Source of the DNA: Trachelipus rathkii
Lineage: Eukaryota; Arthropoda; Malacostraca; Isopoda; Trachelipodidae
DNA length: 22,886 nucleotides
Reading direction: 5' to 3'
Assembly (NCBI GenBank): GCA_015478945.1
Contig: JABUQX010113582.1
Coordinates: 1-22,886, forward strand
A program made the translations under genes and the position numbers. Positions 1-8,898 of this stretch are shown here, piece after piece; within the stretch, counting starts at the first letter, position 1, and each line of letters opens with the position of its first letter. The notes under the pieces are model-generated. The model saw only the letters and a list, made by a program, of their open reading frames with translations, was not told the origin of the DNA and searched no databases.

Positions 1-60
1 AAATATATATATATACTTAGTAATATATATATATAGGTATATAGTATACGTATAGGTATG
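1..60. repeat. Degenerate TA/TAG simple repeat
   Basis: The window opens inside an imperfect TA tract interrupted by TAG and TAC triplets. It is the same sequence style as 541-985 and 1885-2755. No coding signal is seen. Confidence 0.85.
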
Positions 61-540
61 AGGTGAGTGACCCATTCAGGTACGCTATCCTTATCAACCT
101 GAAAGAGGTATATTTCTAAAATTTTGTATTTTCCCCACTTTAGAAGGGGTTTTTTCTGTCTAACCCAAAGCAAAAGATTAAAGTTGCCTAAGGTAATAAA
201 AATTAAATGCTATAATACCTTAACGCCAACGAGCTTAAAGATAAACCTACTGTAGCTGACTTATTTCACTGTACTTACTGTTGTACCGCTAACTTACTGT
301 CTTACTGTACATTACTTACTTAGCGTTACTTACTTAGCTTAACTTGCTTGCTTGGGATTAGCTTAAGCCCTCAAGCTAACCTTACCATGAATACTTATAC
401 AATTATTACCGATATTTCGTCTGTTGGCAGTTGAGAATATTCGATTTTGTTTCCCCTCGTCCATTGAGAATTTTTGCTTCTTTTTCCCGCGACAAAAAAA
501 TTTGGTAGGGAGAAAGATCGTTCTGAAATGTCGCATCATT
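61..540. other. Unassigned sequence with short CTTACT-type repeats
   Basis: No gene, element terminus or RNA was recognised here. Positions 255-345 contain an imperfect direct-repeat cluster built from ACTTACTGT and TTACTTACTTAG-like units, which passes into CTTGCTTGC. This looks like a decayed tetranucleotide microsatellite. The rest is ordinary AT-rich sequence with stops in all frames. Confidence 0.5.
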
Positions 541-946
541 ATAGTATATGTATAATATATAGTAGTGTACCTACTGCACTTTTGTTAGCAAGCTTATTGG
601 TAACTAAAAACACGTAGTAAGTACTATATATATATATTAGTATATGAACGTATATTTAGTAGTAGTAGTATCATATGATAGCTATATAGTATATAATTAT
701 ATCTCCAGTGTGTATGTATATGATATATATATATATGAGTGTATATATATGACTAGTGATATGACTATACTATCCTATATATTATGATAGCTGTAGTACT
801 ATAGTATATTATTTGAATTGAGGTATGAGTGAGTATATATGACTATATGAGCTATATATATAGTATAGTGATAGTAGTAGTATATAGTATAGATACTATA
901 TATAGTATATAGTATCAGTATATTACTAATATATATATAGTATAAT

Positions 947-985
<39 letters not shown>
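541..985. repeat. Long degenerate TA/TAG repeat ending in pure (TA)n
   Basis: The sequence is almost entirely TATA, TATAG and GTAGTA units and ends in an uninterrupted TA run at about 950-980. A Tyr/Ile-rich open frame on the minus strand (799-1032) follows from the repeat composition and is not a gene. Confidence 0.9.
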
Positions 986-987
<2 letters not shown>

Positions 988-1171
988 ACTTAAGCCCGAT
1001 CTCTGGAAATTCTCAGAAAAAGGGCTTTGCATATTTCATATTAAAATAAGAATCCTTTTATAAATTTAAATATAATAAAAAATTAATTCTTATTTTTTTC
1101 AATGGAAATAAAAAAAAATTCTAAAAGTTTGAAGTTTAGCTGGTGTAATGATGATCACGTCGAGTAAGTAA

Positions 1172-1370
1172 GATAATTTTATTATTATTAATTATTAATT
1201 TATTATTATTGATTATTATTCATTAATTTATTATTATTATTATTTAATTCATTATCTTAGTTATTATTCATTCATGTCGATTAAATGTATTGGTTATTAT
1301 CTATTATTAATTAATTACTTATTATTATTGCTATTATCATTATTATTATGTATTATTATTTATTATGTAT
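1172..1370. repeat. Interrupted (ATT)n microsatellite
   Basis: About 200 bp of TTA/ATT triplets is broken by CATTAA, GATTA and TTCATT interruptions. This is a decayed trinucleotide microsatellite. Confidence 0.85.
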
Positions 1371-1375
1371 GCCGG

Positions 1376-1880
1376 GTAATGCGCAAGATTCTTCTAGGAG
1401 CCACAGTTGGTTACAGGTGAGCGGGAATTTTTACGAACGATGCGAGGTAAAAAATCACATATAAAGGGAAAACTTTTTAAGCTTACTCTTACCTACACTA
1501 GAGATTACGTCTCTTACATTGTCGTCTAACCGCAGAAAAAGAAAGAATTGAGTTTTAATTTTAGCAACCCCGGTGGTTGATGGAAGCACGCGCGGTAGTG
1601 CGGCGGTGATCTGGACGTGTATTTTGGGCAACCCCGTGTATGCGCCACGCTTAGCGGGCTATTCCTTACATTTTAAAAAAAAACAAACAGAACTGTGCGA
1701 TGGCGTCTAAGAATTGCACTCTACAAACTTACCCTAATAGCATCAGAAGTTTAAACTGAAAATAAGAGTTGGCATAAAAGTTTACTTGCGATTTTTATAA
1801 GCTTAGGTGGAAGCCAAAAAACACATAATAGGCAATTTATTTTTACTTTTTTGGTTAATATGGTTATTAAATTAAGATGA
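1376..1880. other. Unassigned island, locally GC-rich
   Basis: About 500 bp of complex sequence lies between the ATT and TA tracts. Positions 1566-1665 are clearly GC-richer than the surroundings. They contain two copies of a GCAACCCCG motif about 65 bp apart (near 1564 and 1628). No long open frame, tRNA box or rRNA match was recognised on either strand. A stretch of A residues follows at about 1675-1683, as in a retroposon tail on the plus strand, but no SINE head was found. Confidence 0.35.
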
Positions 1881-1884
1881 ATAG

Positions 1885-2755
1885 CGTATAATAGTATATA
1901 GTTAGCTATATACTACTATTATATATATATATACTATTAATAAGTTTAGTAGTAGTATATATATAATATAGGTATATAGGTATATAGTAATATATATATA
2001 TATATATAGGTAGTATTATGACACTCATATATAGTGTAATATATATGATAGTAGTATATGATTAGTATATATATATAGTATAGGCTATATATATATATAT
2101 TATATATATATATTATAGTAGTACTATTTTAATATGAATATAATATATAGTATATAGTATAGGTATAGTATAGTATAATAATGATATAGTAGTATTTATA
2201 TATATACTATAGGTATAGGTATATAGTATAATAGCAAGTAGGTAGTATATATCGAAGCTAGGTATAGGTATAGTCTATAGCGTAGATATTTTATAGCTGT
2301 TTATATGATTATATACTATAGTATCATATGTATATGATATAAGTATTATCATATATTGATATATCAGTATAGTATACGTGTAGTAGTATACGTATACTGT
2401 TGGATCAGTATAGTAGTGTTATAGTATAGTTATATAATATGGTAGTATAGTACTAGTGACTGAGCTATAGTAGTAGTACTATATATATATATAGTAGGGT
2501 TATATATAGTACATATACTAATTTACAGACGTATGATATATACGAGATATATATATAAGTGTAGTGTATATACTTACTTATATTATACAGTGTATATATA
2601 TAGTGTCGTGCAGTTTTCTTAATATACTATATAGTATATAGTATATATATATATAGTATATATATATATATACTAGTATATATATAATAGTAAAAGATTA
2701 TATTTTATAGTATGTATTTATCAATATCTTTATTATATAGTATATATATATTACT
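1885..2755. repeat. 870-bp degenerate TA/TAG/GTATA repeat field
   Basis: Nearly every base belongs to TATA, TATAG, GTATA or AGTAGTA units. The tract is imperfect throughout, so it is an old, mutated TA satellite or microsatellite field. No gene is seen in it. The following 230 bp (2756-2985) are AT-rich and unassigned. Confidence 0.85.
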
Positions 2756-2988
2756 TTAAAAAACTATTTTCTATATTAATATTATTTTTTTATATTCTTA
2801 TTTTATGGCAAAGCCTCTTTGGTGCTTTAAGGATCAATTTTATTCAGAAAAGGAAGATTAAAAAATTCAAAGGAATAAAAAGGTAGTTTTTTACAAAAGA
2901 AGAAAAAACGATCTTTCTTTTGTTCTTGCTTTTTTGAGTTCCGTGTTCTGTGTTCTTTCTCATGCTGTCCTTATTTCTCTTTTAAAGT

Positions 2989-3236
2989 TTCTTTCTTCTT
3001 CTTCTGTCTTCTGTCTTCTTCTTCTTCTTCTTCTTCTTCTTCTTCTTCTTCTTCTTCTTCTTCTTCTTTTTCTTCTTCTTCTTCTTCTTCTTTTTCTTCT
3101 TCTTTTTCTTCTTCTTCTTCTTCTTCTTTCTTCTTCTTCTTCTTCTTATATTTCTTAAACTCTGCTTCTCTTTCTGTTCTTCTTCCTTCTTCACCTTCGT
3201 TCTTGCTTCTTTCTTCCTCTTGCTTCTTCTTCTTCT
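2989..3236. repeat. (TTC)n polypyrimidine tract
   Basis: This is about 250 bp of TTC/CTT repeat with occasional extra T or GTC/GCC interruptions. The Leu/Ser frame on plus and the Lys/Arg frame on minus are artefacts of the repeat. A long homopyrimidine strand with mirror symmetry can adopt triplex (H-DNA) structure. Confidence 0.95.
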
Positions 3237-3299
3237 GTCTTGCTTCAGTCTCGACAGGCCCGTGTGGCTTCTTACTGTCTCTATATTCTTAATGTCTTA

Positions 3300-4622
3300 A
3301 TGAATTAATGCCAGAATTGATGGTTTTGGGAGCTGCAGCTTTAAAGGATAATGATTTACTCCCAGGTTTAACCACTAGAGAACTGGTACACTGAGTAGAT
3401 AATGAAATAGAGGTCATAGCTGAAGATCATAGCCTTTCCATTCCGTTCTTTAATTGTGTAAACGTCTATTCAATTTGTATTTCCCCTTTTCTTGCAAAAT
3501 GGTGGATGTCAAGGGACTTTCGGATGTTCCATTAGCTGTAGTTAGTAGGCTTTCAAGGTAGCAAAAAAGATACAATTGTGCCAATATCAGGAATTTTGAA
3601 TTTTCAGTCTTACAGTCAGATTGCTATCATGAACACTTCCGAAAGAACCCAATATCTTAGGAAAAACACAGTCATAGGTAAACTTTGTTCCCTTACAGAG
3701 GAAATTGATCTTCAGGTAAAAAATTGTGCGATAAAAACTTTGTCTCAGGAACCTTCAGGGAATAAAGATGTATGGACCTCTGATAAGATGAGAGAATTTT
3801 TGTTTTGCTGATATCCCAATAACCGACCAACAAAAGCAAGAATTCATCATTGTGTTGGTGAAACATGTCGGCTTTGAGCTTTGGAGACCATGATGTGGGT
3901 GTGGCTACCAACATAACCCACGCCATTGAGGTGGAAAGTGCATGGCCTGTCTGAATACCTGTTCGAATTCCAGGGACCTATAGCCCAAAAAATTGAGAAA
4001 CAATGTAGGGAGCTGTTAGAACAGGAAATCATTTAGCCAAGTTAAATCTCCGTTATTCCGATCCAGTAGGTCCGCAGTTAGGAATGCAAATGGTAGTTAA
4101 GGCTATGCTTAGATTATCGTAAAACTTACTGATGTTTAGGAAAACAGACTCTTTTCGTTGCTAACTTAATAGACAATGAATCTATAACTATGCATGGGAA
4201 TACTTTTTTTTCCACCATAATCTGGTCCGAGGTTATTGCCAGGTTGAAAAAAATTGTTTTTTCTACTCCTTTTGCCCAATATGAATACTTAAAGATGCCC
4301 TTTGGAGTGAAAAATGGCCCAGCCACTTTGTGGCAATGATTTGCTCATCTCCTGGGAATACATGCATTGGTTTATCTTGACGATATAATTATTCTTAGTC
4401 AAACCATAGATCACTTAATCACCCTAGATCAAGTACTCAGCTTTGGAGAGAAATGGGTAGAAGTTAAAGCCGAACAAAACTAGTCTTTGTTGGACTGGGG
4501 TGGAATTTTTGGGTCATCATATTTCCAAGAGAGGCATACTTCCCCTCCAGAAAAATGTCAAATGAGCTTTAGACTTTCCTGTCCCTACCACAGTAAAACG
4601 GCTTCATCAATGTTTTGTGCAT
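3300..4622 (+). pseudogene. Ty3/gypsy retrotransposon pol fragment (decayed)
   Basis: Degenerate reverse-transcriptase region of an LTR retrotransposon. An open piece at 3578-3811 resembles the stretch between protease and reverse transcriptase: it ends in the pattern 'Lys-Asn-Thr-x-Ile-Gly', where gypsy proteins have a Lys-x-Thr-x-Ile/Val-Gly turn. Downstream, CLDYRK lies at 4106-4123. From 4106 to about 4400 one frame stays readable with few stops: STPFAQYEYLKMPFGVKNGPAT matches the conserved gypsy RT block, and VYLDDIIILS carries the catalytic YLDD (4373-4384). A TGA at 4337 interrupts it. At about 4508-4610, in another frame, LGHHISK and FPVPTTVK mark the end of the RT domain. RNase H and integrase are missing: homology stops where the minus-strand mariner piece starts. 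Several stops and frameshifts show it is dead. The family call is firm; the clade is not resolved. Confidence 0.85.
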
Positions 4623-5090
4623 TCAAAACACTTTACAGTTTTGGTTTCAGGGTCATATCTAAAATAAAAACATGTTATATGTGAGATTTTATCGGAAAAT
4701 ATTGTGCTCATTTCGAGTCTTTCAAGTAAATTTTGACCCTGTTCGCTTTCTGCTCCAAAGACAAGTCTTTCAGCACTATTTTTGCACAAATTTTTTGCAT
4801 GTGCAAATGGTTCGTTAAAATTCCATAAACTGCATTTTTATCCAAACCAGTTTCTTCTGCAATCACTTTTGACGCTGCAGAGGTTTTTTCTTTCTCCATC
4901 ACAGCTTAACACATCCACATTTCTCATAGTTTGTTGATGAGATTGGTCTTCCATTAAGGGTAGTCTCAACATTCTTCTCTGCCCTCTTTGGAAAGCTTTT
5001 GCGCAACTTAAAACATAGTTCTCCATAGAGTAGGCATCCTCATAAGGCTGTTCAATATTTACGCTGCTCGCAAAAGCGTAACAAGGATAG
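4607..5090 (-). pseudogene. Mariner-type transposase fragment (decayed)
   Basis: Read on the minus strand, the order is that of a mariner transposase. First comes an N-terminal helix-turn-helix piece (EDAYSMEN..AKAFQRGQR, about 5060-4985), then VETTLNGRP (about 4970-4944), equivalent to the conserved D.P.SGRP linker. Next is a second helix-turn-helix with ETGLDKNAVYGILTNHL and SLEQKANRV (about 4850-4725), then FRYDPETK (near 4660-4634), equivalent to the YDPETK block after the first catalytic Asp. The Gly-Asp-Glu triplet normally before it is not recognisable. At least two frame changes are needed. The distal half of the catalytic domain is absent, because the sequence runs directly into gypsy pol at about 4610-4625. 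Terminal inverted repeats were not found. It is truncated and inactive. Confidence 0.75.
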
Positions 5091-5310
5091 AAAACACACC
5101 ACATACACAAAAAGTAGTCAAAAACATAATGAGGTTAGAACCACGCCCATAACATAAACAGATGTAGTTGCAAGGCTTGACATTACAAATGCTGGTTAAA
5201 CTGTATGGAACATTAGCTAGGTAACTAGCTACCTCACTCATATACATACGGGGAGCTACATTACCGTCATTCATGGATATTCTAAACCTTACTTTGAGAC
5301 AAGAGGAGGT

Positions 5311-5344
5311 ATATTATATATATATATATATTATATATATATAT

Positions 5345-5386
<42 letters not shown>

Positions 5387-5432
5387 TATATATTATATAT
5401 ATATATTATATATTATATATATATATATATAT
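5311..5432. repeat. (TA)n microsatellite
   Basis: Near-pure TA/TATAT tract immediately upstream of the LINE fragment. The 220 bp before it (5091-5310) hold no recognisable gene. Confidence 0.95.
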
Positions 5433-5866
5433 GGGAATTAGTTTATTGAATGTTGTAGGTTATATGCTGGTATTTTGGTTGGAGTGCGTCGAGTGACTGA
5501 AGGATTGATTGATGAAGACAAGGTGTGTTTAGGAGTAGTAGAGGATGTGTGGACCAAATTTTACATTGAAACAAATGATTGAGAAAATGAGGAAGAATAA
5601 ATTGTATTTAGGTTTTATGGATTTGCAACAGGCGTATAATAGGATTAATAGGAAAGCTCTATAGCAGGTGTTAGTCATATATGGTGTTGCTGGTAGGCTT
5701 CTGAATGGAATAAAAAGTATGTATGACGATAATAAAGCTTGTGTAAGAATAAATGGTGTCAAAAGTGATTGGTTTAATATTAATGGCGGAGTGAGGCAAG
5801 GATGTTGTATTATCCCCTTGGTTATTCAATTTGTATTGGCTGGGGTTATGAAGAATTAGAGGTGGT
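5433..5866 (+). pseudogene. Non-LTR retrotransposon (LINE) reverse-transcriptase fragment, copy 1
   Basis: The fragment starts in the GISLL block that precedes RT motif A in jockey/CR1-like LINEs. FMDLQQAYN follows, with the motif A aspartate codon at 5620-5622. An open stretch at 5668-5859 then carries GGRLLNGIKSMY-type sequence and GVRQGC (5788-5805), the LINE RT motif B hallmark. Motif C (YADD) is not reached: homology to copy 2 (about 12153-12615) runs to AGGTGG at about 5864 and then stops. Stops at 5857-5859 and several upstream show it is dead. The 5' side starts directly at a TA microsatellite, the 3' side at a tRNA primer-binding-site sequence. Confidence 0.85.
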
Positions 5867-5868
5867 TT

Positions 5869-5886
5869 TGGCGCCCAACGTGGAGC
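5869..5886 (+). other. Primer binding site of an LTR retroelement, tRNA-Lys(CUU) type
   Basis: The 18 bases TGGCGCCCAACGTGGAGC match the reverse complement of the 3' end of animal tRNA-Lys(CUU), including the terminal CCA, at 17 of 18 positions (recalled tRNA sequence; mismatch G to A near the end). This primer type is used by several LTR elements. A gag-like reading frame starts 48 bp downstream, as expected of a leader. No LTR is seen upstream, where LINE sequence abuts instead. Confidence 0.65.
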
Positions 5887-5933
5887 GATAAAACGGGAAA
5901 GTGAAGGAAGCAGGTGTGAGTGAGAAGGGAAAA

Positions 5934-7000
5934 ATGGCTACAGCTGAGGAATTGTGTTTAGAAATGGAGAGATTGAAAGAAGCATTTGCGAAAAAAGGAA
6001 AGGGAGATATGAGGGAGTTGATTGATGAATTATATAGAGAGAGATGAAGAAGGGAATGGACGAAATGGAGAAACGAATGGAAGAGAGAACGATGGCCAGA
6101 ATGGATGACATAATGAATAAGAAATCTGCGAGTGACATAGGATTAAATGGAGGGGTAGTGCTTGGAGCAGGGGGGACAAAGAGTAAAGGACTACATGACT
6201 CCTAGGGTAGACATCAGAAGAAAGAGATGAGATAACAGAAAAATATTGAGATATAGAGTCGTGTTGGAGGAGGTGTATGAGAAACGAAACTGAAGATCAG
6301 AAGAGGAAGGAAGACTTCAAAGAATAGGAGACATGAAAGGAGAATGAAGAGTAAGAGTATAGATTCTTTATACATGAGAGGGCTTTCACGGACCAGTCAG
6401 TATAGTCGTCATAGGGATGCACTTAAAATGAAATCTGTATCGAGAGGTGATGATGAGTTACTGATATTTTATGGGGCGGCGGAAGTGGACGATAAGCAAC
6501 AGGTAGAATCCGATGGGGCATAGTAGTAAATGCAGAGTAGATCCATCGAGTGTGTAATTTGATGCAAGAGTGAATGTGAGTAGTAATGAGGTCTAAGTCA
6601 GAGGAATGTACGAGAGATGGGAATATGAATAAGAATGTAGGAACTCACGCGGGATGTGAAGTGTTTTCAGGTGGATAGGAAGAACTGGGGACATATGATT
6701 TTCAGACATTGTATTGAGAGCGGCGAATGGGGCCTGCCTCAGCTGTGGACAAGGTGGGCACATGGCATGAGTGACACGACCCGCGACATGGGGTAGGTAG
6801 GAGTGCCGGAGGTATAGATCCCTGTGGGTGCTATGAGATGTTCTCAGGGAGTGAGAATGAGACAACCTGTGTGCTGGAGAATCTGTGCGTGAATACTTGG
6901 GGCTATGTGGTGTATACAATGCGACGTATATAGTCGCGTGTCATGAGTCGGCTATGTAGAGAGATAGGAATACATGTATCACAAATGTTTGTGAAAGAGT
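5934..7000 (+). pseudogene. Decayed gag of an LTR retroelement
   Basis: An ATG at 5934 opens a Glu/Lys-rich, probably coiled-coil segment (MATAEELCLEMERLKEAF). It continues after a frameshift near 6043 in another frame rich in Met, Glu, Lys and Arg up to a stop near 6200. Further readable pieces lie at about 6375-6510. At 6735-6776, CLSCGQGGHMA is the first part of a CCHC zinc knuckle (C-x2-C-x4-H). A TGA follows it and Thr stands where the last Cys is expected. Order and spacing (PBS, coiled-coil Gag, nucleocapsid knuckle about 265 codons in) fit a gag gene. No protease or RT can be read after it. It may or may not belong to the same family as the pol fragment at 3300-4622. Confidence 0.55.
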
Positions 7001-7110
7001 GTGCACATCAATAGGATGGGAATGTGGTTGAGGGTTGGCAAAGCACTATGCAAAGGAGGACGAGAATCATGTGATTCATATTGCCGCGCAAAGCACGTTG
7101 TGCATTAGTG

Positions 7111-7130
7111 GTATTCTCGGCCGGGAATAC
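7111..7130. other. 20-bp near-perfect palindrome
   Basis: GTATTCTCGGCCGGGAATAC reads as its own reverse complement except for one mismatched symmetric pair. It lies in a GC-richer patch at the end of the gag-like region. Role unknown. Confidence 0.6.
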
Positions 7131-7169
7131 GTAGGCAATGTTAGGCGGTTGTAGGTCAACTTATGACTA

Positions 7170-7232
7170 CAATTTTAATAATTTTTAATAATAATGAATA
7201 ATAATAATAATAAATAAATAATAAATAATATT
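7170..7232. repeat. (TAA)n microsatellite
   Basis: Short TAA/TAAA tract with interruptions, marking the boundary between the gag-like region and the AT-rich block that follows. Confidence 0.85.
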
Positions 7233-7435
7233 TGCACTTTTTAACAAATAGGCACTTTATATTACGGTATGTAAGCACATTTCAGGTGAACTTTTTTTTT
7301 ATTCTTACACTAGATAGAAGAAAAATAGGTATAGAACATTAAACAAATGTCTTATAGTGCTACCATACATAAAAATTAAAATAAAATATATTAAAAACTA
7401 AAAAGAAATTGACATTTTTTATATAAGTTTACATT

Positions 7436-7829
7436 GACCGTTTTTCCCATGCCGGCGACCGGTTTTCCCCGAAATTGAGAAAACTTAACTTTAAAAATAA
7501 GCTTAATATTTTAAATTTTTTACCTGGAAAATGTTAAAAATAGACTTCCCAATATGCATCTAAATTCAAAATTCTGATATCTAATTTTTACGAGATTCCA
7601 CCAGGTCTTAGAATATTTTTCTTCATTTACAAAAAAAAAATTTCCAAATAAGTGAAGGAAATTGTGAATTTTGACTTTGTAGGGTTGAAGTTTTATTTAC
7701 TTAAATTTTTATATATGTTAAAATATATTCTATTTACTACTTAAAAAACTTTTCTCCATTGAAAACGTTTTTTATTACAAAAATATTATGAAATATTAAA
7801 GTGACCGGTTTTTCCCCCATTTTACGGTA
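7436..7829. repeat. Repeat block A: ACCGGTTTTTCCCC motifs about 370 bp apart, ending TACGGTA
   Basis: Two adjacent copies of GACCG(G)TTTTTCCC lie at 7436-7448 and 7457-7470. A third copy at 7803-7818 is followed by CATTTTACGGTA (to 7829) and then a TA microsatellite. All copies have the same orientation. The roughly 330 bp between them is AT-rich, without a frame. Block B (8899-9315) has the same design with a different motif. Read on the minus strand, the right end starts TACCGTAAAATGGGGG, which looks like the terminus of a DNA transposon with a TA target. No matching opposite end was found. Confidence 0.5.
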
Positions 7830-7836
7830 TAAAAGT

Positions 7837-8000
7837 AATATATATATAATATATATATATTATATGATATATATATATTTATATATATAGTATATATAAT
7901 ATATCTATTATATATAATATATATATATATTATATAGTATTATAAATATTTATATATTTATATATATATAATATATTATATTACCATATAATATATTATA
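7837..8000. repeat. (TA)n microsatellite after block A
   Basis: TA/TATAAT tract starting a few bases after the TACGGTA end of block A. A TA tract follows the same end of block B as well. Confidence 0.9.
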
Positions 8001-8109
8001 CCTAATCGCTCGTGATTGCAGATTTCAAAATATTTTTATGATGCAATTATATAAAATGGTTAGTAAATAAAATGAAAATACGCCTTAATCATTGGTCTAA
8101 ATTTACCTG

Positions 8110-8229
8110 CTATTTATTTGCCCATTCTGCTGTTTTTATCTTCATAGGAGGCTCGTAAGTGTGGTAAGGTGTAGAAACTTGATGATGGGTAACTTGGAAC
8201 GGGTGTTCCAAATCATCCAGGGAGGCCAT
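8110..8229 (-). other. Small protein-like open frame, 39 codons, unrecognised
   Basis: An ATG at 8229-8227 opens MASLDDLEHPFQVTHHQV and continues to a TAG at 8112-8110. The composition is balanced and unlike the TA-driven frames around it. Directly after the stop the minus strand reads CAG/GTAAAT, a good splice-donor match. The plus strand of the same segment also has splice-like borders (separate entry), so the coding strand is undecided. Part of the frame overlaps the GGGTAACTTGGAAC motif (8187-8200), which recurs inverted at 8899 and 9273. It could therefore be transposon-derived. No family was recognised. Confidence 0.2.
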
Positions 8230-8248
8230 TTAAGCTAAATTCTTGACA
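8148..8248 (+). other. Exon-like segment bounded by splice-type signals
   Basis: The plus strand has a pyrimidine-rich tract ending TCTTCATAG (to 8147) and, 101 bp later, ACA/GTAAGT (GT at 8249-8250), both close to splice consensus. One of the three frames stays open for about 29 codons. It lies upstream of the possible terminal exon at 9386, on the same strand, but the phases do not obviously join. It is weak on its own. Confidence 0.2.
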
Positions 8249-8250
8249 GT

Positions 8251-8890
8251 AAGTACTTAAATTTATCTTAAAACTAATTTCTAGAGTTATCTAATTTTAA
8301 ATTAAATTTAAATTAAATTAATATTTTTACTTGCTGTTGCGCATTCGTCTCCTTGACTCAGCTCCTTTCTCGCTTCTTCTATGTACTTGCTACCAAATTT
8401 GCAATCCTTCTACAGGCCGCATTTCCTGATTTTTAGGGGCTGGCACCCCCGTTTACGACGAGGTACCAGTAGAAAGGGAGTATACCGAATTTGAGGAGGA
8501 TATGAGGTGCTCTAATCAACTTCCTATTCTATGCACGTGGTTTTTCTTCGGAGGAACCCCCTCCGGGGGGGTCCCCAGACACCTTTATGAAAATGAAATC
8601 CTCATATTCAAGTTCTACGGGGCTTGATAACATATATAAGGACACCAATATTGTATTAATTTACAAATGATGTTACCTACTCAATCAAGCCGGTCCGGCG
8701 CGTTCCGGTGGACTCGGTTAGCATGTTAATTGTAACAACTCTTTACTTCTTCCTCGCTCTATCTTTCTTGTTACATTTTCTATCTTAACCTAATCCTAAC
8801 TCTAATATAACACACACAGATTTTTAATTTAAATGTATTAAATAGTCTCAAAAAGAAAAATAATTGGTAGAATAATGCATTTTAAAATCA
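8251..8890. other. Unassigned sequence with a GC-rich hairpin
   Basis: No gene was recognised. At 8553-8576, GGAACCCCC and GGGGGGGTCC flank a TCC loop and form a strong hairpin. Weaker matching arms lie further out: GTAGAA...ATATGAGG near 8470-8512, and CCTCATATTCAAGTTCTAC near 8603-8622 as its inverse. Together they suggest an imperfect palindrome of about 150 bp. A second GC patch is GCCGGTCCGGCGCG near 8689. Confidence 0.45.
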
Positions 8891-8898
8891 ATGGGTGT

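Noticed and set aside
130..160. Terminator-like hairpin CCCC...GGGG followed by T run
   Set aside because: Stem of four base pairs only, and the context is a eukaryotic nuclear genome.
240..350. CRISPR-like or telomeric array from the ACTTACTGT/TTACTTAC units
   Set aside because: Units are irregular, without constant spacers, and do not match a telomere repeat. A decayed microsatellite explains them.
799..1032. Tyr/Ile-rich 77-codon frame, and the similar frame at 10750-10950
   Set aside because: Both are translations of TA repeats, with no other coding evidence.
1560..1660. 5S rRNA or tRNA in the GC-rich patch
   Set aside because: No match to remembered 5S landmarks or to A/B box spacing on either strand.
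2934..3194. Poly-Leu/Ser (plus) and poly-Lys (minus) open frames
   Set aside because: Pure translation of the TTC microsatellite.
7261..7275. TTACGGTAT near 7263 as the left end of block A
   Set aside because: It has the same orientation as the right end at 7821-7829 and lacks the adjoining CCCC motif, so it does not form an inverted terminus.
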